From Oscillospiraceae bacterium (lineage in GTDB: Bacteria > Bacillota > Clostridia > Oscillospirales > UBA644): a DNA stretch of 6,691 nt. The notes beneath the pieces were generated by a model that saw only the letters and a list, made by a program, of their open reading frames with translations, was not told the origin of the DNA and searched no databases. A program made the position numbers and the translations under genes. Below are positions 1 through 4,997 of the stretch, one piece after another; position 1 is the stretch's first letter, and each line of letters starts with the position of its first letter. The stretch lies in NCBI GenBank assembly GCA_015067385.1, contig SVMP01000118.1:1-6691 (forward strand), read 5' to 3'.

Positions 1-413
1 CGGTTCGCAGTCGCAACATTCGGAAATATCGGATTTGTTGCCAGAACGAGATCAAAGCCTCTTTCTTTAAGATCGTCAACGATCTTTTTCGACATAGGAT
101 CGAAACCGCAGACATCTTTTGCGAGGTTGAACTCCTCGGCATAGAATTTATCGAAAACGGGGATATCGTCATAGACCTTATCACCGTAAAATTTTGCGAA
201 CTGCGCCCAGAAAGCTTCTTCGTTTTTACGGCTGCCGTCATTTTTGACCATAGCAACAGTCCCTGCCCAGATATTATCGATAAGAGAGGTGGGATCGTAG
301 CCGAGAGGGGCTATTTTTTCTGCTAAGAGTTTAAAATATGATTTAAGGAACACGTCAAGATCCATAGGCAGAAGAGTGCCGTCAAGATCGAAAAAAACAG
401 TCGTTATTTTCAT
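1..413 (-). CDS. HAD-family hydrolase (partial, C-terminus off the left edge)
   Basis: This is the N-terminal 137 residues of a haloacid dehalogenase-superfamily hydrolase, probably a cytoplasmic small-molecule phosphatase; the substrate cannot be told. Motif I is clear near the start (FFDLDGTLL, residues 7-15), with D9 as the expected nucleophile and D11 as the expected acid/base. Motif II is visible as VLATNP (residues 123-128), with T126 the phosphate-binding residue. The roughly 100 residues between them (about 20-118) are where a C1-type cap sits in this superfamily. Motifs III and IV (Lys and the Mg-binding acidic pair) lie beyond the window. The start ATG (complement of 411-413) has an AAGGAG ribosome binding site at 422-427 with an 8-nt spacer. 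The gene begins 20 nt after the stop of the FAD dehydrogenase gene and has no evident promoter of its own, so it is probably co-transcribed with it. Family assignment is secure; specific function is unknown. Confidence 0.9.
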   Translation of the reverse strand, partial: MKITTVFFDLDGTLLPMDLDVFLKSYFKLLAEKIAPLGYDPTSLIDNIWAGTVAMVKNDGSRKNEEAFWAQFAKFYGDKVYDDIPVFDKFYAEEFNLAKDVCGFDPMSKKIVDDLKERGFDLVLATNPIFPNVATAN

Positions 414-433
414 TCAATATTCTCCTTAATGAA

Positions 434-1807
434 TTAAAGAGTTTCGCAGATATGTCTTGCAACGTGAACGCCGCTTGCAGATGCATGAGAGAGAGAATGA
501 GTAATACCGCTGCAGTCGCCGATAACAAAAAGACCGCTGTGCTTCGTTTCAAGATGTTCGTCAAGAGAAACTTCCATATTGTAGAACTTAACTTCAACGC
601 CGTAAAGAAGAGTGTCGTTATTAGCTGTACCGGGAGCTATTTTATCGAGAGCGTAGATCATTTCTATAATACCGTCAAGAATACGCTTTGGCATAACAAG
701 GCTCAGATCGCCCGGAGTTGCTGCCAATGTCGGAACAGTAAACGATTCGCTTATTCGGCTTGCGGTACTGCGATGACCTGTTACAAGATCACCGAATTTT
801 TGTATTATAACGCCGCCGCCGAGCATATTGGAAAGACGCGCGATGCTTTCGCCGTAGCCGTTCGAATCCTTGAAAGGTTCTGAGAAATGCTTTGCAACAA
901 GAAGCGCAAAGTTTGTATTTTCGGTCTGAAGCTTGGGATCTTCATAGCTGTGACCGTTTACGGTAACGATGCCGTTGGTGTTTTCGCTTACGACCGCACC
1001 TCTTGGATTCATGCAAAATGTTCTTACAAGGTCTCCGTACTGCTGTGTTCTGTAAATTATCTTACTTTCGTAAAGCTCGTCCGTAAGATGAGCAAAAAGA
1101 GCTGCGGGAAGTTCTACACGTACACCGATATCGACACGGTTGCTTTTTGTTGGGATATCGAGATCTTTACAGACGGATTCCATCCATGCGCTGCCGCTTC
1201 TGCCTGCGGAGATGATACATTTTTCCGCCTCAAACTCCTCGCCTTTATCTGTTGTTACCCTGAAAAGACCGTCAACTTTTTCAACGGTTTTAGCAGGACA
1301 GTTAAAACGAAAATCAACCTTATCTTTTAATTCGTTATAAATATTTTCGAGCACGATATAATTTATATCCGTACCGAGATGACGCACAGACGCATCAAGA
1401 AGATGCAGTTTATTCTGAAGACAGAGTTTTTTTATCGAGGTGTTGGCGGTCGTATAGAGTTTTGTACCCTCACCGCCGTACGCAAGATTCAATTTATCAA
1501 CATAATACATCAGGTCGATAGCCTGCTGTTTACCTATATATTCGTAAAGAGTTCCGCCGAACTGATTGGTAATGTTATACTTACCGTCGGAAAATGCGCC
1601 TGCGCCGCCGAAACCGTTCATTATTGAACAGGGCTTACAGTTAATACAGCTTTTTATCTTTTTGCCGTCGATGGGGCATTTGCGTTTATGAAGCGGATTA
1701 CCTGCTTCGATAACGGTTATTTTAAGATCGGGGCGAAGCTTTATAAGCTCATATGCGGAAAAAATGCCGCCCGGTCCTGCACCGATAATTATAATATTTG
1801 TTTTCAT
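434..1807 (-). CDS. FAD-dependent dehydrogenase, COG2509 type (uncharacterised family)
   Basis: A 457-residue cytoplasmic flavoprotein of the NAD(P)/FAD-dependent oxidoreductase superfamily. The N-terminal Rossmann dinucleotide-binding loop is GAGPGG (residues 9-14), followed by the ribose-binding acid E34 in VIEAG. A cysteine cluster C44, C54, C57, C60 leads into a glycine-rich GFGGAGAFSDGK segment (65-76), as expected for this family. A second Gly-rich element, IISAGRSG (198-205), follows a beta-strand region. The C-terminal flavin-closing motif is LFVIGDCSG (426-434), followed by a SLSHASASG helix cap. Length is usual for the family, whose substrate is not established. The start is supported by AAAGGAAG at 1816-1823 with an 8-nt spacer and by a TTGATT-17-TATAAT promoter upstream. 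It is the first gene of an operon with the HAD hydrolase. The cysteine spacing could bind an Fe-S cluster, but this is inference. The long open frames on the opposite strand here are shadows. Confidence 0.92.
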   Translation of the reverse strand: MKTNIIIIGAGPGGIFSAYELIKLRPDLKITVIEAGNPLHKRKCPIDGKKIKSCINCKPCSIMNGFGGAGAFSDGKYNITNQFGGTLYEYIGKQQAIDLMYYVDKLNLAYGGEGTKLYTTANTSIKKLCLQNKLHLLDASVRHLGTDINYIVLENIYNELKDKVDFRFNCPAKTVEKVDGLFRVTTDKGEEFEAEKCIISAGRSGSAWMESVCKDLDIPTKSNRVDIGVRVELPAALFAHLTDELYESKIIYRTQQYGDLVRTFCMNPRGAVVSENTNGIVTVNGHSYEDPKLQTENTNFALLVAKHFSEPFKDSNGYGESIARLSNMLGGGVIIQKFGDLVTGHRSTASRISESFTVPTLAATPGDLSLVMPKRILDGIIEMIYALDKIAPGTANNDTLLYGVEVKFYNMEVSLDEHLETKHSGLFVIGDCSGITHSLSHASASGVHVARHICETL

Positions 1808-1815
1808 AAATAATA

Positions 1816-1823
1816 CTTCCTTT
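1816..1823 (-). promoter_or_regulatory. Ribosome binding site of the FAD dehydrogenase
   Basis: On the minus strand the sequence reads AAAGGAAG, 8 nt before the ATG at 1807-1805. It supports the chosen start of the flavoprotein. Confidence 0.75.
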
Positions 1824-1848
1824 CTGCAAGGATAAACTCACAAGAAAT

Positions 1849-1877
1849 ATTATACATTATTTTTCACTAAAAATCAA
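1849..1877 (-). promoter_or_regulatory. Leftward sigma-A-type promoter for the FAD/HAD operon
   Basis: On the minus strand there is a -35 box TTGATT (complement of 1872-1877), a 17-nt spacer, and a perfect -10 box TATAAT (complement of 1849-1854). Transcription would start near 1842, giving a leader of about 35 nt before the FAD dehydrogenase ATG. No riboswitch-like structure fits in so short a leader. The -10 box lies within a 10-bp inverted repeat whose other arm (1903-1912) overlaps the -35 region of the divergent promoter. The DNA is so AT-rich that this may be chance. Confidence 0.75.
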
Positions 1878-1909
1878 TAGTAAAAGTTTTTTATTTTAAC
1901 ATTATAATA

Positions 1910-1938
1910 TTTACTTTTTAATTTTGATATGGTATAAT
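1910..1938 (+). promoter_or_regulatory. Rightward extended -10 promoter for the acetyltransferase
   Basis: The -10 box is TATAAT at 1933-1938, preceded by a TG extension (TGG at 1930-1932). The -35 box TTTACT at 1910-1915 matches 4 of 6 consensus bases at a 17-nt spacing. Transcription would start near 1945, about 22 nt before the ATG. It is back-to-back with the leftward promoter of the flavoprotein operon. Confidence 0.75.
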
Positions 1939-1966
1939 CGGTATAAATTTAAAATGGAGAAAAATT

Positions 1967-2581
1967 ATGGATCAGAAATCTAAAATGCACACGGGAGAGC
2001 TTTATCTGCCCGAAGATGCCGAAATAATGAAAGAACAGTTGAAATGCCTCGACCGTCTTTATGACTTCAATCAGACCCGTCCGACAGAACTTGAAAAAAG
2101 AGGAGAAATGCTCAAAGAGATGTTTGCAGAGATCGGAGAGGGTTGTTATATCGAACCGCCGCTTCATGCGAACTGGGGCGGTAAGCACTGCCATTTCGGG
2201 AAAAACGTTTATGCAAATTTTAATTTAACGCTTGTTGACGATACGCATATTTACGTTGGAGACTACACTTTGATTGGACCCAATGTCGTTATTGCAACAG
2301 GAGGTCACCCTATCCTGCCCGAGCTTCGTGAGCAGGCATATCAGTATAATTTTCCTGTACGTATCGGCAGAAACTGTTGGATCGGCGCAGGTGCGGTGAT
2401 AGTTCCAGGTGTTACAATCGGCGATAATACGGTCATCGGTGCAGGAAGTGTCGTAACAAAAGATATACCGTCAAACGTCGTTGCAGTTGGCAATCCGTGC
2501 AGAGTTCTTCGAGAAATAAGCGACTATGACAGAGAGTTTTATTTTAAGGGAAGAAAAACAGATTACGACAAGCTGAAATAA
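1967..2581 (+). CDS. Sugar O-acetyltransferase, LacA/Maa family (hexapeptide repeat)
   Basis: A 204-residue cytoplasmic acetyl-CoA-dependent O-acetyltransferase of the galactoside/maltose acetyltransferase group. Residues 1-57 form the helical N-terminal maltose-acetyltransferase domain (KMHTGELYLPEDAEI near the start). Residues from about 58 to 190 form the left-handed parallel beta-helix, with hexapeptide turns such as VRIGRNCWIGAGAVIVPGV and IGDNTVIGAGSVVTKDI. The family catalytic histidine is H114 in ATGGHP (110-115), and the NFN motif at 84-86 matches the substrate-binding region of LacA. The C-terminus GNPCRVLREI is also typical. Length equals that of characterised members, which are trimers. 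Ribosome binding site GGAG (1956-1959) with a 7-nt spacer supports the start. Such enzymes acetylate sugars such as glucose, maltose or galactosides, often for detoxification; the actual acceptor cannot be read from sequence. No terminator directly follows the stop, so transcription probably continues to the terminators at 2745-2817. Confidence 0.95.
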   Translation: MDQKSKMHTGELYLPEDAEIMKEQLKCLDRLYDFNQTRPTELEKRGEMLKEMFAEIGEGCYIEPPLHANWGGKHCHFGKNVYANFNLTLVDDTHIYVGDYTLIGPNVVIATGGHPILPELREQAYQYNFPVRIGRNCWIGAGAVIVPGVTIGDNTVIGAGSVVTKDIPSNVVAVGNPCRVLREISDYDREFYFKGRKTDYDKLK

Positions 2582-2586
2582 TATAC

Positions 2587-2615
2587 TTGACAAATAATAA
2601 AAACTGTGTTATACT
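2587..2615 (+). promoter_or_regulatory. Near-consensus promoter for the 17-codon ORF
   Basis: A perfect -35 box TTGACA (2587-2592), a 17-nt spacer, and -10 box TATACT (2610-2615) with a TG extension (TGT at 2607-2609). It begins only 6 nt after the acetyltransferase stop. Transcription would start near 2622, giving an untranslated leader of about 49 nt. It is the strongest-looking promoter in the window, yet it is followed within 130-200 nt by two terminators. Confidence 0.85.
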
Positions 2616-2656
2616 GAAAAAGCAGAAAGTCAAAACTGCAAAAATAATTAAGCCAC

Positions 2657-2662
2657 AGGAGG
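2657..2662 (+). promoter_or_regulatory. Ideal Shine-Dalgarno of the 17-codon ORF
   Basis: AGGAGG lies 8 nt before the ATG at 2671. It is a full match to the anti-Shine-Dalgarno core and the best one in the window, and it is the main reason to believe the very short ORF is translated. Confidence 0.8.
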
Positions 2663-2670
2663 CGATTGAT

Positions 2671-2724
2671 ATGACAAGCTTATATTCATCGGATGTTATT
2701 CTTTCGCCGCTTAATGAGGGCTGA
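2671..2724 (+). CDS. 17-residue small ORF or leader peptide (unknown)
   Basis: The ORF encodes MTSLYSSDVILSPLNEG and ends in tandem stops TGA-TAA (2722-2727). I do not recognise the peptide. It is rich in Ser (4) and Leu (3), has no run of one amino acid, no signal or membrane segment, and no obvious ribosome-arrest motif. Belief that it is translated rests on context: a near-consensus promoter 56 nt upstream of the ATG, an AGGAGG site at optimal spacing, double stops, and an intrinsic terminator starting 20 nt after the first stop. It is either a leader peptide in an attenuator ahead of the ABC ATPase, or a free-standing small-protein gene or dual-function RNA. The segment at 2688-2695 (codons 6-9) is complementary to the left arm of the first terminator, which favours the attenuator reading without proving it. 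Confidence 0.6.
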   Translation: MTSLYSSDVILSPLNEG

Positions 2725-2755
2725 TAATCTTTTTTTGAACAGATACGCATCCGAT
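2688..2755 (+). other. Possible antiterminator pairing
   Basis: ATCGGATG at 2688-2695, inside the small ORF, is a perfect 8-nt reverse complement of CATCCGAT at 2748-2755, which forms the 5' arm and first loop bases of terminator 1. A ninth, G-U pair is possible at 2696/2747. Formation of this helix would disrupt terminator 1, and a ribosome on codons 6-9 would prevent it. The pairing is seen in the sequence; the regulatory role is inference. It would not by itself disable terminator 2. Confidence 0.4.
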
Positions 2756-2772
2756 CTCGGGTGCGTTTTTTT
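2745..2772 (+). terminator. Intrinsic terminator 1
   Basis: A 9-bp stem (ACGCATCCG at 2745-2753 with CGGGTGCGT at 2758-2766, one G-U pair) closes a 4-nt ATCT loop. It is followed by an uninterrupted T tract to 2772. It would end transcripts from the small ORF promoter and read-through from the acetyltransferase. Confidence 0.88.
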
Positions 2773-2788
2773 GTTTTAACATATGTTT

Positions 2789-2817
2789 AAGCATCCGAAA
2801 GGATGCTTTTTGTTTTT
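2789..2817 (+). terminator. Intrinsic terminator 2 with GAAA tetraloop
   Basis: A perfect 8-bp stem (AAGCATCC at 2789-2796 with GGATGCTT at 2801-2808) is closed by a stable GAAA tetraloop. A T-rich tract broken by one G runs to 2817. It lies 16 nt after terminator 1 and shares its left-arm core GCATCCGA. The minus strand lacks a T tract after the stem, so it is not obviously bidirectional. Confidence 0.85.
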
Positions 2818-2842
2818 CGTGGAAAGCATTTGCGAATATAAG
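2814..2842 (+). promoter_or_regulatory. Weak candidate promoter for the ABC ATPase
   Basis: TATAAG at 2837-2842 matches 5 of 6 bases of a -10 box, but the only -35 candidate at 17-nt spacing, TTTTCG (2814-2819), is poor. If real, transcription would start near 2849, about 32 nt before the ATG at 2881. If not, the ATPase depends on read-through of two terminators. Confidence 0.3.
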
Positions 2843-2865
2843 GCAGACAACGGAAAGTATTTTTC

Positions 2866-2871
2866 AGGGAG
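2866..2871 (+). promoter_or_regulatory. Ribosome binding site for the first ATG of the ABC ATPase
   Basis: AGGGAG lies 9 nt before the ATG at 2881. It is acceptable but weaker than the AAAGGAG before the internal ATG at 3130. An out-of-frame ATG at 2874 opens only an 8-codon frame ending in TAA. Confidence 0.6.
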
Positions 2872-2880
2872 TGATGCCTT

Positions 2881-3090
2881 ATGAAGAGATTAGTATATAA
2901 ACTGTTGAACATGGATAGAAACACTTCAACATACGTTGAGATGTATGACGGTCATCTTTTACTGAGCTATCCTCACGGTGGAAGCGTTTCAGACTACGAT
3001 GCAACGTATTACAACGAAAACATAGGTTTTGAAATCTCAACAACCCATAAACTTGCGCAGGATAAGCCGACGGTTACGGTATATATCCCC
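2881..3090 (+). repeat. N-terminal repeat copy 1 of the ABC ATPase (residues 1-70)
   Basis: Residues 1-24 match residues 84-107 at 17 of 24 positions, with shared MKRL, LL, MD, NT, TY and EMY blocks. A second shared block is THKLAQDKPT at 55-64. The copies differ at most synonymous sites in the first block (for example AGA/CGA, TTA/CTT, CTG/CTT) while the protein stays similar, which points to an old duplication retained by selection. The exception is a 17-nt identical stretch, here at 3055-3071. Confidence 0.85.
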
Positions 3091-4956
3091 TACGACGAAA
3101 TTTTTCACGAAACAAAAGGAGAAACAGCCATGAAACGACTTAAATATTTTCTTTTACAGATGGACAACAATACAACGACATACAAAGAGATGTATGAAGG
3201 CAGAATGTTTGTACACCTTCCGCCCAAGCATGTAAGAGGAGTGGAAGAAGAACTTGATCCCGAAATTCATCAAAACCCTCAGTATTGGCACGATGATCTG
3301 AGTGTAGATATCGACAGTACCCACAGATTAGCGCAGGATAAGCCGACTTTGACATGGAATATCCCGACAGAAAAGCTCGGATTTGACACATATTCCGTTG
3401 CAGCGGCAGATCACTGTCTGCGTGAATTCAAGAAATATATTGATGAATTAAACGCCGAGCTTTACAACAAAAACAGACCCAAGAACGAAACGGGGTGGTA
3501 TTACCTTTGTGAACCAGGCGGCGAGGTGTTGAAACGAAATGCCGCATACTTTTCGATATGCACACAAAAGGATTATATAAACGGTTCGGGCGATACGGTC
3601 TTTATACTTGACGACGGCGTTGTACGACCGCCGAAGATGTGTCTTTGCATTCAGCTTCAGGTTCAACTGCCGAAAAGAAAAATAAGAAAGACTATCCAGA
3701 TGCTTTGCCGCGATCTTCCCGATGTTGTTGACAAATTCATCATGGAATTTGACCCGACAAAGCTCGAAAAAGCGCTTGAGCTTTCGGAAAAGCAGGCGGC
3801 GATAAGAAAATGGTTAAAAACGAGCGATTATTGCGCGTTTATCGCAAACGGAAGCATACTGCCGCGTTCAAAAGGCACAGACTTACCGATGACAGAGGCT
3901 ATCCCGTTCCGTTCAACTCCCGACGATGAGATCGAGGTCTGCGGGGTTAAAGGTATGGGAATAAAGAAAGGTGTCACGGTCATAACGGGCGGCGGCTATT
4001 CGGGTAAATCAACGCTTCTCGATGCGATATCGGCAGGGATATACGATCATATTTCAGGCGACGGGCGTGAACTTTGCATAACGGACGAAAGCGCGGTGAG
4101 TATTTCCGCAGAGGACGGACGAAGCGTTAAACACGTAAACATAGCGCCGTTTATAAAATGGTTGCCTAACGGAGACACCGCCGATTTTTCGACCAATCAC
4201 GCATCGGGTTCGACTTCGCAGGCGGCGAATATCATGGAGGCGGTCGATTGCGGCGCAAAGCTTTTGCTAATCGACGAAGACAGAAGTGCCACGAACTTCA
4301 TGATCCGAGACAAAGTTATGAAAAAGCTTATCGAAAAAGAGCCGATAACTCCGTTTACGGACAGAGTCAACGAACTGTTTGAAAAGCAAGATGTTTCGAC
4401 AATACTTGTTATCGGCGGAAGCGGCGAATATCTCTCCGTTGCCGATAAAATCTACATGATGGAAGATTATCTTATTCATGATGTGACGAGCGGTTCGAAG
4501 CTTATCTGTGAGGGCTACGGAATTTCCGCAGACACTCCCTCCCCTGCCGATTGGACGCAGAGCAGAACGCTTTATTCGGATCATTTTTCGTCATACCCCG
4601 AAGGAAGCGGAAGCGAAAAACTCGAAGTTTCGGACATGGGCTTTATCATTATCGGGGACGAAAGGATAGATGTCCGAGGACTTCACGATATTATTTCGAG
4701 AAGACAGCTTGATGCACTCGGTTTTATGCTCCGAGAGCTTGAGATATCGGTTAACGAACATAAGGTAGATATTCGTAAAAAAGTCGATGAACTGTATGAA
4801 AAGATCGAGCAAAACGGGCTTGATTTTCTGTATTCCTCTTTCTTTACGACGACCGAACGCTTTCTTGATCTGCCGAGAAAGCAGGAGTTGTTTGCCGTTA
4901 TAAACAGGATGAGGAAGATAGAATTTAAGAAAAACAGTATTGACATGCTGAAATAA
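2881..4956 (+). CDS. Predicted ATPase of the ABC class (PF09818/COG3044 type) with duplicated N-terminus
   Basis: A soluble 691-residue ABC-class ATPase without membrane segments, so not a transporter subunit; the family includes trypanosomal MRB1590, an RNA-editing-associated protein, and its bacterial role is unknown. Residues 1-83 and 84-165 are a tandem repeat of the beginning of the N-terminal domain. The rest of that domain runs to about 310. The ATPase core follows: FIANGSILPR (320-329), Walker A GGGYSGKS (370-377, K376), IAPFIKWLP (421-429), the signature-like ASGSTSQAAN (441-450), Walker B LLLIDED (461-467), TNFMIRD (471-477) and a late TILVIGGSGEY strand-loop (507-517). The C-terminal domain (about 545-691) has the expected IDVRGLHDI and LPRKQELFAVINRMR segments. 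Starting at M84 would give 608 residues, nearer the family's usual size as I recall it. The gene follows two terminators, and its 3' end holds the promoter of the next gene. Confidence 0.93.
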   Translation: MKRLVYKLLNMDRNTSTYVEMYDGHLLLSYPHGGSVSDYDATYYNENIGFEISTTHKLAQDKPTVTVYIPYDEIFHETKGETAMKRLKYFLLQMDNNTTTYKEMYEGRMFVHLPPKHVRGVEEELDPEIHQNPQYWHDDLSVDIDSTHRLAQDKPTLTWNIPTEKLGFDTYSVAAADHCLREFKKYIDELNAELYNKNRPKNETGWYYLCEPGGEVLKRNAAYFSICTQKDYINGSGDTVFILDDGVVRPPKMCLCIQLQVQLPKRKIRKTIQMLCRDLPDVVDKFIMEFDPTKLEKALELSEKQAAIRKWLKTSDYCAFIANGSILPRSKGTDLPMTEAIPFRSTPDDEIEVCGVKGMGIKKGVTVITGGGYSGKSTLLDAISAGIYDHISGDGRELCITDESAVSISAEDGRSVKHVNIAPFIKWLPNGDTADFSTNHASGSTSQAANIMEAVDCGAKLLLIDEDRSATNFMIRDKVMKKLIEKEPITPFTDRVNELFEKQDVSTILVIGGSGEYLSVADKIYMMEDYLIHDVTSGSKLICEGYGISADTPSPADWTQSRTLYSDHFSSYPEGSGSEKLEVSDMGFIIIGDERIDVRGLHDIISRRQLDALGFMLRELEISVNEHKVDIRKKVDELYEKIEQNGLDFLYSSFFTTTERFLDLPRKQELFAVINRMRKIEFKKNSIDMLK
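3115..3132 (+). promoter_or_regulatory. Internal ribosome binding site and ATG inside the ABC ATPase gene
   Basis: AAAGGAG at 3115-3121 sits 8 nt before an in-frame ATG at 3130 (codon 84), exactly where repeat copy 2 begins. The site is stronger than the one before the annotated start. It suggests either a second 608-residue isoform or the true or ancestral start of the gene. Confidence 0.6.
3130..3366 (+). repeat. N-terminal repeat copy 2 of the ABC ATPase (residues 84-162)
   Basis: This copy starts with MKRLKYFLLQMDNNTTTY and carries THRLAQDKPT at 147-156. It has about 9 extra residues in the middle relative to copy 1. The 17-nt stretch GCGCAGGATAAGCCGAC at 3331-3347 is identical to 3055-3071. 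It joins directly to the rest of the N-terminal domain, so it is probably the original copy and copy 1 the addition. Confidence 0.85.
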
Positions 4957-4968
4957 ACATGGTAAAAT
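4940..4968 (+). promoter_or_regulatory. Promoter of the GH78-like gene, embedded in the end of the ABC ATPase gene
   Basis: A perfect -35 box TTGACA (4940-4945) lies in the last codons of the ATPase. A 17-nt spacer leads to -10 box TAAAAT (4963-4968) with a TG extension (TGG at 4960-4962). Transcription would start near 4975. This rules out the in-frame ATG at 4959 as a start on this transcript and supports the ATG at 4998. Confidence 0.75.
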
Positions 4969-4980
4969 TAAGAAAAAAGC

Positions 4981-4985
4981 AAGGA
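4981..4985 (+). promoter_or_regulatory. Ribosome binding site of the GH78-like gene
   Basis: AAGGA lies 12 nt before the ATG at 4998, a slightly long spacing. The competing in-frame ATG at 4959 has no Shine-Dalgarno, only GCTGAAATAAAC before it. Confidence 0.5.
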
Positions 4986-4997
4986 CGGTACAGTCTT

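Larger units (their letters stand above)
2582..2880 (+). other. 299-nt region between acetyltransferase and ABC ATPase
   Basis: In order it holds a near-consensus promoter, an untranslated leader, a 17-codon ORF, two intrinsic terminators, and a 63-nt stretch (2818-2880) with a weak candidate promoter and the ATPase ribosome binding site. I see no T-box, tRNA or known riboswitch consensus. Confidence 0.8.

Noticed and set aside
452..1330. Plus-strand open frames at 452-883 and 887-1330
   Set aside because: They lie antisense to the flavoprotein gene, whose conserved motifs span the whole stretch. Their translations are Cys- and Phe-rich with no recognisable domain.
2730..2736. Run of seven T right after the small ORF stops as a terminator
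   Set aside because: The only hairpin upstream is a 3-bp GCC/GGC pairing with a long loop, too weak for termination.
2544..2750. Minus-strand 68-codon frame across the acetyltransferase/leader region
   Set aside because: Its start codon lies inside a terminator stem, it runs against a consensus promoter, and its product has no recognisable features.
2778..2787. 10-bp palindrome AACATATGTT between the two terminators
   Set aside because: It is a short AT-rich palindrome not placed at a convincing promoter, and it has no partner copy elsewhere in the window that I saw.
2622..2880. T-box or metabolite riboswitch in the leader
   Set aside because: No T-box bulge sequence or known riboswitch core was seen. 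The region is largely occupied by the small ORF and two simple hairpins.
4267..4946. Minus-strand open frames under the 3' half of the ABC ATPase gene
   Set aside because: The plus-strand protein has clear family motifs throughout. The antisense translations show no domain and no ribosome binding site was apparent.
4959..4997. Alternative upstream ATG for the GH78-like protein
   Set aside because: It lies within the promoter, upstream of the predicted transcript start, and has no Shine-Dalgarno. The added residues are a Lys/Arg-rich stretch not expected at the family N-terminus.
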